From: Microthrixaceae bacterium
GTDB taxonomy: Bacteria > Actinomycetota > Acidimicrobiia > Acidimicrobiales > Iamiaceae
DNA: 64,000 nucleotides
Assembly: GCA_016702505.1 (NCBI GenBank)
Contig: JADJDU010000001.1
Location: forward strand, 310,001 to 374,000
Direction of reading: 5' to 3'
Shown: piece by piece, positions 43,659-54,335 of the stretch
Layout: each line of letters opens with the position of its first letter
How positions within the stretch are numbered: position 1 is the first letter of the stretch
Made by a program: the position numbers and the translations under genes
Notes under the pieces: generated by a model
Database searches by the model: none
Seen by the model: the letters and a program-made list of their open reading frames with translations, nothing else
What the model was told of the DNA's origin: nothing

Positions 43659-43776
43659 CCGCCTACCGCGCTGGTTGCCGTCGCCGAGACCTGTGGGGTT
43701 GGCTCCGCGGTGGCAGGCCCGCCACACTCGACGCGTGGCCGAGCTGGCGGCCGCCCGTCGCATTGGAGAGCCACAA

Positions 43777-44400
43777 ATGTCCTATGACGTCGCGTCGTCA
43801 GGTCCGAGCGAGCGCCGCGAAGCTGCTGCCGCTGCTCTGGCGAACCTGTTGGACGGTAACCGTCGTTTCGCCGCGGGAGGTCTGGTCGACAACAAGATGT
43901 CGGTGGCCGAGCGGTCGGCTCTGGTGGCGGGGCAGAGCCCCCGTGCCGTCGTGTTGGGCTGTGTCGACTCCCGCGTGCCGCCCGAGGTGGTGTTGGGTCA
44001 GGGAATCGGCGATCTCCTCACCGTGCGCACCGCCGGTCAGTCCCTGTCGGGCGTGGCGATCGGCAGCATCGAGTTCGGCGCCCGGGCGTTGGGCATCCCC
44101 CTGGTGGTGGTGCTGGGGCACACCCACTGCGGTGCTGTGCTGGCCGCCATGGGTGACCACGACCTGACCGGCCACCTGGGTGACCTGATCGGCGATGTGG
44201 CGGCCCGGTTGGTCGATCTGGTGGGTGACGACCCCATACGGGCTACGGGCGGAAACCTTCAGGCCACCGTGGATGCCCTACGTCATTTCGGCACCATCGA
44301 ACGCGACGGAGACCCTGCCCACGTGGTCGGCCTGCTGTACCACCTCGACACTGGCCTGGTGACCGTCGAGGATGACGACGGCCTCCTGGGTGACTCGTGA
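43777..44400 (+). CDS. beta-type carbonic anhydrase
   Basis: 207 residues. Zinc ligands are in the motifs VVLGCVDSRVPPE (Cys, Asp-Arg dyad) and GHTHCGAVLAA (His and Cys), followed by the helical part with VRTAGQSLSGVAIGSIEF. It interconverts carbon dioxide and bicarbonate, supplying carboxylases in the cytoplasm. Start ATG 43777; the upstream extension overlaps the tRNA-flanking region and has no homology. Confidence 0.9.
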   Translation: MSYDVASSGPSERREAAAAALANLLDGNRRFAAGGLVDNKMSVAERSALVAGQSPRAVVLGCVDSRVPPEVVLGQGIGDLLTVRTAGQSLSGVAIGSIEFGARALGIPLVVVLGHTHCGAVLAAMGDHDLTGHLGDLIGDVAARLVDLVGDDPIRATGGNLQATVDALRHFGTIERDGDPAHVVGLLYHLDTGLVTVEDDDGLLGDS

Positions 44401-44478
44401 CCGACGGGGATTTCTGAGCCCGACCGGGTGACGATCCCGAAGTCGACAGGTTCGAGGAAGGTGCGCCCGAGAAGCGGA

Positions 44479-44529
44479 CCGACCCATACGTACGGCATGG
44501 CTAAACCGAGGCGAAGCCTCGGTCTGATT
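44479..44529 (+). repeat. dispersed element copy 1 (CATACGTACGGCATGGCTAA)
   Basis: CCGACCCATACGTACGGCAT-GGCTAAACC, then an 8-base hairpin (ACCGAGGC-GAA-GCCTCGGT) and CTGAT. A closely similar sequence lies on the opposite strand at 49345-49400. Both are in gaps after genes. Confidence 0.6.
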
Positions 44530-44586
44530 GCCCTCGCAGTGACGACGACTGGGCCTATCCGCTCGGGTCCAGCGCGAGATGTGAGG

Positions 44587-45128
44587 TCAGCAGGTAGCGA
44601 AGGCCTCATCGAAGGGCTGGAGCTCTATAGATCTTGCTGTCAGTCGTTCGAGCATGGTCTCGGCGTCGAGTTGGTTGTAGGCCCAGTCGTCGGTGGCCAC
44701 CACGAACGACATCGGGATCATGTCCAGGTCACGCCCGCCGCTGATCGAGCGCTGGGCGCTTCGGGCTCCGGCTTCGGCAGAGGGCACCGAGGCCTCGATC
44801 AGAGCTATGGCCCCGCGCCCGTCACCGGTTTCCAGGAGAGCGGCGAGCCGGTCGCGGTAGGTGGCAACCGCGCCGTAGCCCTCGCAGAACATCGCCATGT
44901 CGGCGACCCGGACCTCCTCACCATCCACAGTGCCCAGAAGGGGTCCCGTCCCTTCTGGCTCGGTGATCTCGCTCAGCCCTGGTACGGAGCCAACCAAGTC
45001 CTCGATCGAGCTCGGATTGCTCTGGGATTCGCTCTGCGAGCCGAGGCTGTCCGAGGTGTCGTCACGTCCGAACAGGCACCCAGCAGAACAGCGACCAACA
45101 ACAGGGTCAAGGAGGTTCGACGCAGCAT
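44587..45128 (-). CDS. putative lipoprotein with a frame break
   Basis: Starting at the ATG ending at 45128, the frame gives MLRRTSLTLLLVAVLLGACS, a clear lipoprotein signal with the lipobox LLGAC. Soon after, the frame must shift: the body (SDSLGSQSESQSNPSSIEDL, then SVPGLSEITEPEG to the C-terminal FDEAFATC) lies in another frame from about 45065. One missing base near 45066 would join them into about 180 residues. The body has no known domain; it holds helical segments (MAMFCEGYGAVATYRDRLAA). It is probably a real gene with a consensus indel. Confidence 0.55.
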
Positions 45129-45202
45129 CGCCGGAACCTACCGCAGTCTATAACGACAGCGGCCCAGGCATCCCGATGGCGGGGTGACCTGGGCCGGTGA
45201 TC

Positions 45203-45277
45203 TGGAGCGGGTGACGGGAATCGAACCCGCATCTTCAGCTTGGAAGGCTGAAGCTCTAGCCATTGAGCTACACCCGC
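45203..45277 (-). tRNA. tRNA-Gly (TCC)
   Basis: Acceptor GCGGGTG with CACCCGC, D arm GCTC/GAGC, anticodon loop CTTCCAA (TCC) on stem TCAGC/GCTGA, T arm GCGGG-TTCGATT-CCCGT, CCA encoded. Confidence 0.94.
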
Positions 45278-45320
45278 GGGGGCCTGCACCGTACCGCGCC
45301 AGAGCGGGGTGCTCGAACTC

Positions 45321-45839
45321 CTACCTCGAACCGAGGCTGGTGCCAGGTAGTCGTCCGGCCAGTAGCCGGGCCACGCTGCCGGCAAGCAATGTCGACAAGG
45401 CCAGCAGGGGTATCCCCGAACCAGGACTGTTGGCGATCACGTCGGCGACGCCCCCCACCGGATGGATGAGGGTGCTGGAGATGGCCACCGCCACCACGGT
45501 GTTGGTGACGATGTGCGTTCGAGAGACGTTGGTGCCGGTGGTCCCGAAGCATCCACAATCGGTTCCGCCCGGAGCCACCCGCATCAGGTGGGCGGAGAAC
45601 CCGGCGAAGGCCAGGTAGACGAGAGCCAGCACCGCGGTGGGCGCCGGCCCCCCCATCGCCAGGGCCCATGCACCGATAGCGACCTCGGCGCCGCCAAGGC
45701 TGCGGCTGAGGGAGGGGCTCGACGGCCACCCCGCCGCGGCCAAGGCTTTGGCGGCGGGCTCAGGTCGGGCCAGCTTGGAAATCCCCGAGATCACCAACAG
45801 CGCGGCGGCGGCGAGAACGAAACCGGCCAGGGGTGCCAC
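45321..45839 (-). CDS. MauE/DoxX-like membrane protein
   Basis: 172 residues with four membrane helices (PLAGFVLAAAALLVISGISK onward) and the CGCFG motif in GGTDCGCFGTTGTNVSRTH, the redox-active pair of MauE-type proteins. These resemble DsbD/VKOR-like helices and deliver electrons or handle disulfides in the envelope. GTG ending at 45839 is the preferred start, because the open frame upstream is antisense to the tig promoter region and lacks homology. No methylamine genes nearby, so the partner is unknown. Confidence 0.75.
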   Translation of the reverse strand: MAPLAGFVLAAAALLVISGISKLARPEPAAKALAAAGWPSSPSLSRSLGGAEVAIGAWALAMGGPAPTAVLALVYLAFAGFSAHLMRVAPGGTDCGCFGTTGTNVSRTHIVTNTVVAVAISSTLIHPVGGVADVIANSPGSGIPLLALSTLLAGSVARLLAGRLPGTSLGSR

Positions 45840-46058
45840 CGTACGAACGTACCGCCACGGCCGCTCACCGCTGGCGAAGACCGGATGGCCACCGGCCCCT
45901 CGGGGAACTTCTGGAGGAAGGTCGCACCGCCCCAACTCGAAGGTCGTGATCCCGATGAGGTGTGACGTGTCCGTTCTGCCCCTCGGTCGGGTCCGTGGGC
46001 TGATCGGTTTGTGCGGGTGCGGTGAGCCGGGCACGGCACCGGTACACTTCCGATCCTC

Positions 46059-47406
46059 ATGAAGGCAACGGTTGAGCCCGTAGAGGGCAACAAGGTCAAG
46101 CTGACGGTCGAGGTCGACAGCGAAACGTTCGAGCGCGAGGTAGATGCGGCGTTCAAGCGCATCGCCCGTGAGGTGCGCATCCCGGGCTTCCGCCCCGGCA
46201 AGGCACCTCGCAAGCTGATAGAGGCCCGCATCGGGATCGAGGCGGCACGCGGGGATGCCATCGAGCACTCGGTTCCTCGCTTCTACTCAGAGGCGGTGCG
46301 AGACAACGAGGTCGATGTCATCGCCGCTCCCGAGTTCGACCTCACCTCCACGGTGGAAGATGCCCATCTGGCCTTCGAGGCCGTGGTCGAGGTGCGTCCC
46401 ACCGTCAACCCGGCCGGGTACCAGTCCCTACGGGTCACCATCGACAACCCCGAGATCACCGACGAGGAGATCGAAGAGCAGGTCGAGCGCCTCCGCAACG
46501 GCTATGCGCAGCTCGAGTCGGTTGAACGCCCGGCCCAGAGCGGCGACGCCGTACTGATCGATGTGGTCGGCTCTCGAGACGGCGAGCCCCTCGAAGGTCT
46601 GGTGGCCGACGGCTACCTGTACGAGGTGGGCAGCGGCACCATCGTTCCCGAGCTGGACGAGAAGCTGGAAGGTGCCAGCGCCGACGATGTGCTGGAGTTC
46701 ACCGCCGACCACCCCCGTCGAGGGCGAGGATCCCGTCGACTTCAAGGTGACCGTGACCGAGGTTCGCGAGAAGGTTCTGCCCGAACTGGATGACGACTTC
46801 GCGGCCGAGGCCACCGAGTTCGAGACCCTCGACGAACTTCGAGAAGACCTGCGGGCCCGCATCGCCCCGTTCAAGCGAGCCCAGTCGGTTGTGCAGCTCC
46901 GCAACCACACCGCTGACGCGCTGGCCGAACTGGTAGACGACGAGGCGCCCAAGCCCCTGGTCGACCAGGACCTCCAGCACCGTCTCGACGATCTGTTCGG
47001 TCGCCTTCAGGCCCAGGGCGTTTCCCCCGACCGCTACCTGGCGTCGCTCGAAGGCGGGCCTGAAACCTTCCTGGAAGACATGCGTGCCGCGTCGACCCGA
47101 GCGGTCAAGGCCAACCTGGCCCTGCGGGCCATCGTGGTCGAACAGGAGCTCGAGGTCACCGAAGAGGCCCTCGACCAGCAGTTCGAGATGTTGGCCGAGG
47201 GTTCGGGCCAAAAGCCGGCGCGGGTTCGCAAGGAGTTCGAGCGGACCGGTCAGATCTCGGCGCTACGCTCGGAGATGCGCAACCAACTTGCACTGGATTG
47301 GCTCATCGAACGGGTCGAACTGGTCGATGGGGATGGCAACGCCATCGACCGGGCGAAGTTGGATGCTCCCACCCAAGACGAGGGCTCCACGGAGGACGCC
47401 GAGTGA
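46059..47406 (+). CDS. tig: trigger factor (one frame break)
   Basis: Ribosome-associated folding chaperone, about 448 residues when joined. The N-terminal frame from ATG 46059 has the ribosome-binding GFRPGKAPRKLIEARIG and reaches the PPIase region (YLYEVGSGTIVPELDEKLEG). The C-terminal frame continues VEGEDPVDFKVTVTEVREKV to EDAE. The switch lies in the five-C run at 46712-46716: removing one C gives DHPVEGEDPVDF, which restores the protein. Because the gene is otherwise intact and a homopolymer is involved, a consensus error is the simplest explanation. The stop overlaps clpP. Confidence 0.9.
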
Positions 47407-48044
47407 CCATTCAGCCGGCCTACAACTACCTGGTTCCCACGGTCGTCGAGCAGACCAACCGGGGCGAGCGGGCCTTCGACCTGTACTCGCGGCTGCTGAA
47501 GGACAACATCATCTTCCTGGGCACCCCGATCGACGACACGATCGCCAACCTGGTGTGCGCCCAGCTCCTCCACCTCGAGTCGGAGAACCCCGACAAAGAC
47601 ATCAACATCTACATCAACAGCCCCGGTGGAGACATCACGGCGCTGTTCGCCATCTACGACACGATGCAGTACATCAAGGCTGACATCACCACCATTTGCT
47701 ATGGCCAGGCGGCCTCGGCCGCGGCCGTTCTGCTGGCGGCGGGCACCAAGGGCAAGCGCCTGGCGCTTCCCCATGCTCGGGTCCTGTTGCACCAGCCGTG
47801 GGGGAGCGGATCGGGTCAGGCCACCGACATCGAGATCCAGGCCCGAGAGATCCTGCGCATGCGGGACCTCCTGGAAGACATCCTGGTGGAGCACACTGGT
47901 CAGCCCAAGGACAAGCTCAAACGTGACACGGACAGGGATTTCGTGCTGTCCGCGGAAGAAGCGAAGGAATACGGCATCATCGACGAGGTGATCTCCAATC
48001 GTGAGGTCGCCGACAAGAGCGGTCCGATCACGGCCGCTTCCTGA
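47403..48044 (+). CDS. clpP: ATP-dependent Clp protease proteolytic subunit
   Basis: 213 residues. The catalytic triad is Ser105 (CYGQAASAAA), His130 (RVLLHQPWG) and the Asp in RDTDRDFVLS. Family motifs NIYINSPGGDITALFAIYD and FLGTPIDDTIANLVCAQLL are present. It forms the proteolytic barrel fed by ClpX, encoded directly downstream. GTG start overlaps the tig stop (GTGA); tig-clpP-clpX is the usual order. A second clpP paralogue, common in actinobacteria, is not in the window. Confidence 0.94.
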   Translation: MTIQPAYNYLVPTVVEQTNRGERAFDLYSRLLKDNIIFLGTPIDDTIANLVCAQLLHLESENPDKDINIYINSPGGDITALFAIYDTMQYIKADITTICYGQAASAAAVLLAAGTKGKRLALPHARVLLHQPWGSGSGQATDIEIQAREILRMRDLLEDILVEHTGQPKDKLKRDTDRDFVLSAEEAKEYGIIDEVISNREVADKSGPITAAS

Positions 48045-48068
48045 CGATTCGACAAGGGGTAGGTCGCC

Positions 48069-49343
<1,275 letters not shown>

Positions 49344-49344
49344 T

Positions 49345-49400
49345 TCGATTCAGACCCCGCTCGTCGGTAGGTCTAGCCATGCCGTACTTATGTGTCGGCT
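49345..49400 (-). repeat. dispersed element copy 2 (CATAAGTACGGCATGGCTAG)
   Basis: Read on the minus strand: GCCGACACATAAGTACGGCA-TGGCTAGACC, a spacer with partial dyad symmetry, then GGTCTGAAT. It matches copy 1 at 44479-44529 over about 25 bases plus the GGTCTGA end. Confidence 0.6.
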
Positions 49401-49596
49401 CACCGACCAGCTCGCCTCTTGGCGCCTTGGCGTCGGTCTGAGCCTGCGGCGGTCCAGCCGCGCAGAATGCTCCACCAATCGTACGCAGAGTGCTAGAATT
49501 CTGGGTGCACCACGCAGAGCGTTTTGATTGTCGGCTCCCGCGGGGTGTCCAACTCCCCCGAACGATCGAGCGTTGAACCAGGAGGCGTGTTTCGCC

Positions 49597-50112
49597 ATGG
49601 CCATGGAAGCTCAGGATGTGCTGGATGTGCTCGAGGTGCTGGCCGAGGCCGGTGTCTCGCCCACCCTCGAAGGCGGGTGGGGCGTAGAGGCCCTGCTCGG
49701 CGCCCAACATCGGGACCACGCCGACGTCGATCTGGTGATCGACCTGCGGGAGGTGAAGCCCGCAGTGCAGGCCCTCGCCGAGGTCGGTTTCGACGTGGTC
49801 GACCACGACGGAGTGTCGAGCGTCCGCCTCGGTGATAGCTACGAACGGGTCATCGACCTGCGGTCGGTGTCCAGCGACCATCACGGCAACGCCTGGGTGG
49901 CGTCTCGAGACCCAGAGGTCGGTCCGCCCGACTTCCCGGCTGAGAGCTTCACCTACGGCTGGGTCGCTGGTCGCCAGGTGCCATGCCTCAGCCCTGACGT
50001 TCTGGCTGCCCTCCATCGTGGCTATGAACCCACCGAGATCGACCGCGAAGACGTTCTACGTCTGGGCGAACGGTTCAACACCCCGGTTCCGGCCGAGTTT
50101 CGCCGCTACTGA
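49597..50112 (+). CDS. nucleotidyltransferase family protein (aminoglycoside adenylyltransferase-like)
   Basis: 171 residues. The N-terminal motif PTLEGGWGVEALLGAQHRDH followed by ADVDLVIDL matches the G-G-W-(A/G)-x-D-x-x-L-G..R-x-H-x-D-x-D site of aminoglycoside 2''-adenylyltransferase/LinB-type enzymes (the residue after GGWG is V-E here, not V-D). Such small proteins modify antibiotics or are orphan nucleotidyltransferases; the true substrate is unclear. Start ATG 49597 with AGGAGG at about 49580. Lies after clpX in its own unit. Confidence 0.65.
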   Translation: MAMEAQDVLDVLEVLAEAGVSPTLEGGWGVEALLGAQHRDHADVDLVIDLREVKPAVQALAEVGFDVVDHDGVSSVRLGDSYERVIDLRSVSSDHHGNAWVASRDPEVGPPDFPAESFTYGWVAGRQVPCLSPDVLAALHRGYEPTEIDREDVLRLGERFNTPVPAEFRRY

Positions 50113-50195
50113 ACCTGGCCCCGGTCGGCTGGTGAGCCGATCGGGCCCCACTCGACCGTAGGCCCCGACGTGGAGGCCGGTAGCGTGGATCCACC

Positions 50196-51494
50196 GTGAA
50201 CCTCCACGCCGCCCTCGCCTACCTCGATCAGCACACCAACCTCGAAGCCACCGCTGGCCGGGCCGAAGGCCTGTCGCTGGACCGTATGGCCAAGTTGGTT
50301 CATGCCCTCGGCGACCCTCAGGGCGCCTATCGGGTGATCCACATCACGGGCACCAACGGCAAGGGGTCGGTGGCGCGGATGTGCACGGCTCTGCTCGAAG
50401 CGGCCGGGCTGTCGGTTGGGACCTACACCAGCCCCCACCTCGAATCCCTCAACGAGCGGATCTCGTGGAACGGTGAGCCCATCGACGACGACGCCCTGGC
50501 CGCCAGCATTGCCTCGGTGGCCGCGGTGGAACCGCTGGTCGGGATCACGCCCAGCTACTTCGAGATCATGACCGCGGCTGCCTTCACCTACTTCGCCGAC
50601 GTGGCCGTCGACGTGGCGGTCATAGAGGTGGGAATGCTCGGTCGCTACGACGCCACCAACGTGGTTGATGCCGATGTGGCCGTGCTCACCAACATCTCCC
50701 GGGACCACACCGACGGGGTGGGGGAGTGGCGCCAGGCCATAGCCGAGGAGAAGGTCGGCATCGTCAAGGCGGGATCCACCTTCGTGTGTGGCGAAACTGG
50801 AGAGGACCTGCGCCCGTTGCTCTCGTCGACCGATGCCGAGGCCACCTGGTGGCGGGGCGAGGAGTTCGACTGCGATCAGGAGCTGCTCGCCCTCGGAGGC
50901 CGGTCGGTTTCGTTGAGGACTCCGTTCGGGTCCGTCGAGGACGTCTTTGTGCCATTGCACGGCGAGCACCAGAGCCAGAACGCGGCGGTGGCCCTGGCCG
51001 CGGTGGAAGCGTTCTTCCAGCGTCAGTTGGATGAGTCTGTGGTTGTTGAGGGGTTCGCTTCGGTGAAGGTCCCCGGACGCTTCGAGGTGGTGCTGCGCGA
51101 ACCCACGGTGATCCTCGACGGGGCCCACAACCTCGAGGGCGCGCGGGCCTGCGCCGAGACCCTGCACCGCGAGTTCACCTTGGGAGGCACCATCGTGATG
51201 GTGGTCGGGTTCTTGGAGGGCCGTGATCCGCTCGAGATGCTGACCGCTATGGGGGCAGCTGAGGCTGGTCTGCTGGTGGCATGCACCCCCGACTCGCCCC
51301 GCGCCATCCCAGCACCGGTGGTGGCAGCCGCGGCCGATTCCCTCGGGGTGGTGGCCGAGGCGGTCGGCTCGGTGGAGGATGCGGTACGCAGGGCCATGGC
51401 GGTGGCGAGCCCCGACGATCTCATCCTGATGAGCGGCTCGTTGTACGTGGTGGGAGCGGCCCGCACCGCGCTGCGATCCGAGGTGGACCTTTGA
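50196..51494 (+). CDS. folC: folylpolyglutamate/dihydrofolate synthase
   Basis: 432 residues, Mur-ligase fold. ATP-binding P-loop HITGTNGKGSVARMCTALLE, TSPHLESLNERI, and the C-terminal part with ILDGAHNLEGARACAETL. It adds glutamate to dihydropteroate and folates. GTG 50196 with TAGCGT nine bases upstream points to a leaderless mRNA. The P-loop and the omega-loop region (VGMLGRYDATNVV) are intact; GLGGRxDATN is the usual form, so MLGRYDATN is a mild variant. Confidence 0.9.
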   Translation: MNLHAALAYLDQHTNLEATAGRAEGLSLDRMAKLVHALGDPQGAYRVIHITGTNGKGSVARMCTALLEAAGLSVGTYTSPHLESLNERISWNGEPIDDDALAASIASVAAVEPLVGITPSYFEIMTAAAFTYFADVAVDVAVIEVGMLGRYDATNVVDADVAVLTNISRDHTDGVGEWRQAIAEEKVGIVKAGSTFVCGETGEDLRPLLSSTDAEATWWRGEEFDCDQELLALGGRSVSLRTPFGSVEDVFVPLHGEHQSQNAAVALAAVEAFFQRQLDESVVVEGFASVKVPGRFEVVLREPTVILDGAHNLEGARACAETLHREFTLGGTIVMVVGFLEGRDPLEMLTAMGAAEAGLLVACTPDSPRAIPAPVVAAAADSLGVVAEAVGSVEDAVRRAMAVASPDDLILMSGSLYVVGAARTALRSEVDL

Positions 51495-51525
51495 TTACCG
51501 ACATGACCCAACCCGGAGGACCGTC

Positions 51526-52557
51526 GTGAAACCGTCGTCGACTTCAACCCAGACCGTTGGTGGCCAGCGGCCGCCGGCGTTGTCGAAGATGAAGCCCAAC
51601 GATCCTTGCTTCTGCGGAAGCGGGCTCAAGTTCAAGCGTTGCCACAAGTCGACCACCGATCGGGTGATTCCGGGCCCGATCAGTGCCCAGCGTTCGGTAC
51701 CCGCAGACATCGCCCGACCTCACTATGCCGAGTTCGGGGGCACCGACGACCGCGACGAGCCCATGGTCAAAGACGCCGACGTGTTGGCGCGGATGCGTCG
51801 CACCGGGGCGGCGGCGGCCGAGATCCTGCGGACGGTAGGTGCGGCTATCGCCCCCGGAGTCACCACCGATGAGCTCGACGTGTTGTGCCACGACCTCTGC
51901 GTGGAGGCTGGCGGGTATCCCAGCCCGCTCAACTACGGCACCTCACCGCCGTTCCCCAAATCGGTCTGCACCTCGGTCAACGAGGTGATCTGTCACGGGA
52001 TCCCCGATGGGCGGGCCCTGCGCGACGGTGACATCGTCAACCTCGACGTCACCCTGTTCCGGGAAGGCGTGCACGGCGACACCAACGCCACGTGGGAGGT
52101 CGGGACCGTCGACCCCGAGTCCAGGCGGCTCATCGAGGTCACCAAGCAGAGCCTGTGGCGGGGCATCCAAGCCGTGCAGCCTGGCCAGCCTGTCTCCGAC
52201 ATCGGTCTGGCCATCCAGACCCACGCCGAAGCCAACGGGTTCAGCGTGGTTCGGGCCTTCGTGGGCCACGGGGTGGGAACCGAGTTCCACACCCGCCCCG
52301 AGATCCTCCACTACTTCCATCCCCGCAACGACACGGTGATGGAGGTGGGGATGACCTTCACCATCGAGCCGATGATCGCGGTGGGGGCATGGCAGCACCA
52401 GCTCTGGGATGACGGTTGGACGGCGTCCACCGTGGACGGAAAGCGCACCGCCCAGTTCGAGCACACCATGGTCGTGACCGAATCCGGCGCCGAGCTGCTC
52501 ACCCTTCGCCCCGACGGGCAATGGTCGGGCTCGGGTGGCGACCCAGAAGCATCCTGA
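51526..52557 (+). CDS. map: methionine aminopeptidase with N-terminal SEC-C zinc motif
   Basis: 343 residues. The N-terminus carries a SEC-C type metal motif, KPNDPCFCGSGLKFKRCHK (C-x-C-x8-C-H), which helps ribosome or peptide binding in other enzymes of this long type. The catalytic MetAP part starts near residue 85: five metal ligands are expected in DGDIVNLDVTLFREGVHGDT, FVGHGVGTEFH and the E pair in FTIEPMIAVG and QFEHTMVVT. GTG 51526 with CGGAGGA upstream; ATG 51589 is an alternative. Removes initiator methionine. Confidence 0.92.
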   Translation: MKPSSTSTQTVGGQRPPALSKMKPNDPCFCGSGLKFKRCHKSTTDRVIPGPISAQRSVPADIARPHYAEFGGTDDRDEPMVKDADVLARMRRTGAAAAEILRTVGAAIAPGVTTDELDVLCHDLCVEAGGYPSPLNYGTSPPFPKSVCTSVNEVICHGIPDGRALRDGDIVNLDVTLFREGVHGDTNATWEVGTVDPESRRLIEVTKQSLWRGIQAVQPGQPVSDIGLAIQTHAEANGFSVVRAFVGHGVGTEFHTRPEILHYFHPRNDTVMEVGMTFTIEPMIAVGAWQHQLWDDGWTASTVDGKRTAQFEHTMVVTESGAELLTLRPDGQWSGSGGDPEAS

Positions 52558-52715
52558 TCTGGCCGCTGGCCCCGTTTGTGGTCCTTGGGAGCCGGGCATC
52601 GGCAGACGTCGTACCGCTGCTTCTAGGCGCAGTCGGCTCGATGACGTCGACCCCGCGCCGGCTCCGATGGCGCGTTTGGTCCTTCGGTCGGGGCCACCGG
52701 TAGCGTGCCACCCCT

Positions 52716-53129
52716 ATGACCAACCAGACCTTCATCATGTGCAAGCCCGACGCCGTGGAGCGGGGGCTCGTCGGCGAGATCGTGTCGCGCATCGAGCGCA
52801 AGGGTCTGCGTCTGGTGGCCGCCGAGCTGCGCACCGCGGATCGGGCCCTGGCCGAGGCTCACTACGCTGAGCACGCCGACAAGCCCTTCTTCGGCGAGCT
52901 GGTCGACTTTCTCACCCGGTCTCCCGTGTTCGCCATGATCGTGGAGGGCCCGAGCGACAACACCTGGGAGTTGGGGCGGATCCTGATCGGCAAAACCCAG
53001 GTCACCGAGGCCCAGCCCGGGTCGATCCGGGGTGATTTCGCCACCACCACCAACGAGAACCTCGTGCACGGATCCGATGGCCCCGAGTCTGCGGCCCGCG
53101 AGATCGCGCTCTGGTTCCCTGGTCGTTGA
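52716..53129 (+). CDS. ndk: nucleoside diphosphate kinase
   Basis: 137 residues, full length. TFIMCKPDAVERGLVGEIVS, the ATP-binding region with TNENLVHGSDGPESAAREIA, and His118 as the phosphorylated residue. TAGCGT lies nine bases before the ATG. Balances nucleoside triphosphate pools. A long hairpin follows. Confidence 0.96.
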   Translation: MTNQTFIMCKPDAVERGLVGEIVSRIERKGLRLVAAELRTADRALAEAHYAEHADKPFFGELVDFLTRSPVFAMIVEGPSDNTWELGRILIGKTQVTEAQPGSIRGDFATTTNENLVHGSDGPESAAREIALWFPGR

Positions 53130-53138
53130 CCTTCGGGT

Positions 53139-53165
53139 CCGGCCCGGTTAGACGATCCGGGCCGG
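53139..53165 (+). terminator. hairpin after ndk
   Basis: CCGGCCCGG-(9)-CCGGGCCGG, a perfect 9-base stem just past the ndk stop; no T-run. Probably separates ndk from the mreB operon. Confidence 0.6.
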
Positions 53166-53231
53166 TATCCACCACCTGAACCACAACATCTGGTAGAGGG
53201 TGATTGTTGCAGTTCCTTTACGACGGCTAGC

Positions 53232-54284
53232 ATGACGTCGATGTCGAACGAGAACCCGTTCACTGCGATCATGGGCCGGGACATGGCGGTGGATCTGGGT
53301 ACCGCCAACACCCTCGTTTACGTGCGGGGACGTGGGATCGTGCTCAACGAGCCCTCGGTGGTGGCGGTCAACGTCAAAGACGGCCGTCCGTTGGCGGTGG
53401 GCCTCGAGGCCAAGCGGATGATCGGGCGCACACCGGCTCACATCCAGGCCATCCGCCCCCTCAAAGACGGCGTCATCGCCGACTTCGAGATCTGCGAGAA
53501 GATGCTGCGGTACTTCATCCACCGGGTGCATCAGCGCCGGTGGGCCAAGCCCCGCATGGTCATCTGCGTTCCGTCGGGCATCACCGGCGTGGAGCAGCGT
53601 GCCGTCCGAGAGGCCGCCGAGTACGCCGGGGCCCGCAAGCCCGCCTACATCATCGAAGAACCAATGGCCGCCGCCATCGGTGCCGGCCTTCCGGTGCAAG
53701 AACCGGCTGGCAACATGATCGTCGACATCGGCGGTGGGACCACCGAGGTGGCGGTGATCTCCCTGGGTGGCATCGTGTCGAGCCAGTCGGTTCGGGTCGG
53801 TGGAGACGAACTGGACGACGCCATCATCCAGTTCATCAAGAAGGAATACAGCCTGGCCCTGGGCGAGCGCACGGCCGAAGAGGTGAAGATCGCCCTCGGT
53901 TCGGCCTGGGCGCTGCAAGAAGAACTGCACGCCGAGATCCGCGGACGAGACCTGATCACCGGTCTTCCCAAGACCATCGTGACCACCACCGAAGAGATCC
54001 GCGAGGCCATCGAGGAGCCGGTGGCGGCCATTTGTGACGCCGTCAAGGTCACCTTGGACAAGACCCCGCCAGAGCTTGCCGCCGACATCATGGAGACCGG
54101 GATCGTTCTGGCTGGAGGCGGCGCACTTCTGCACGGCCTCGATGCCCGCCTCACCCATGAGACGGGGATGCCCATCGTGATCGCGCCCAATCCTTTGGAC
54201 TGCGTGGCGATAGGTTCAGGGCAGTCGCTGGAGGAGTTCGAGGCCCTCAAGGGCGTTCTGTTCTCCGCCAACTCCCTGCACTGA
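53232..54284 (+). CDS. mreB: rod-shape-determining actin MreB
   Basis: 350 residues, actin-like filament-forming ATPase that guides lateral wall synthesis. Phosphate-1 DLGTANTLVYVRGRGIVLNE, phosphate-2 MIVDIGGGTTEVAVISLGGI, and the adenosine motif TGIVLAGGGALLHGLD. First of the elongasome operon mreB-mreC-mreD-mrdA-rodA. Start ATG 53232 (MTSMSNENP); the second Met two codons on is possible. Presence of the full set implies rod-shaped or elongating cells. Confidence 0.96.
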   Translation: MTSMSNENPFTAIMGRDMAVDLGTANTLVYVRGRGIVLNEPSVVAVNVKDGRPLAVGLEAKRMIGRTPAHIQAIRPLKDGVIADFEICEKMLRYFIHRVHQRRWAKPRMVICVPSGITGVEQRAVREAAEYAGARKPAYIIEEPMAAAIGAGLPVQEPAGNMIVDIGGGTTEVAVISLGGIVSSQSVRVGGDELDDAIIQFIKKEYSLALGERTAEEVKIALGSAWALQEELHAEIRGRDLITGLPKTIVTTTEEIREAIEEPVAAICDAVKVTLDKTPPELAADIMETGIVLAGGGALLHGLDARLTHETGMPIVIAPNPLDCVAIGSGQSLEEFEALKGVLFSANSLH

Positions 54285-54335
54285 CCCGGCTGTCGGCCGG
54301 ACCGTCTCCGTCTCCGCTCTCCCCCCACTGGTTTC

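Noticed and set aside
46700..46730. Programmed frameshift in trigger factor
   Set aside because: No stimulatory structure or slippery heptamer was seen, tig is not known to use recoding, and removal of one C from a C5 run restores the protein.
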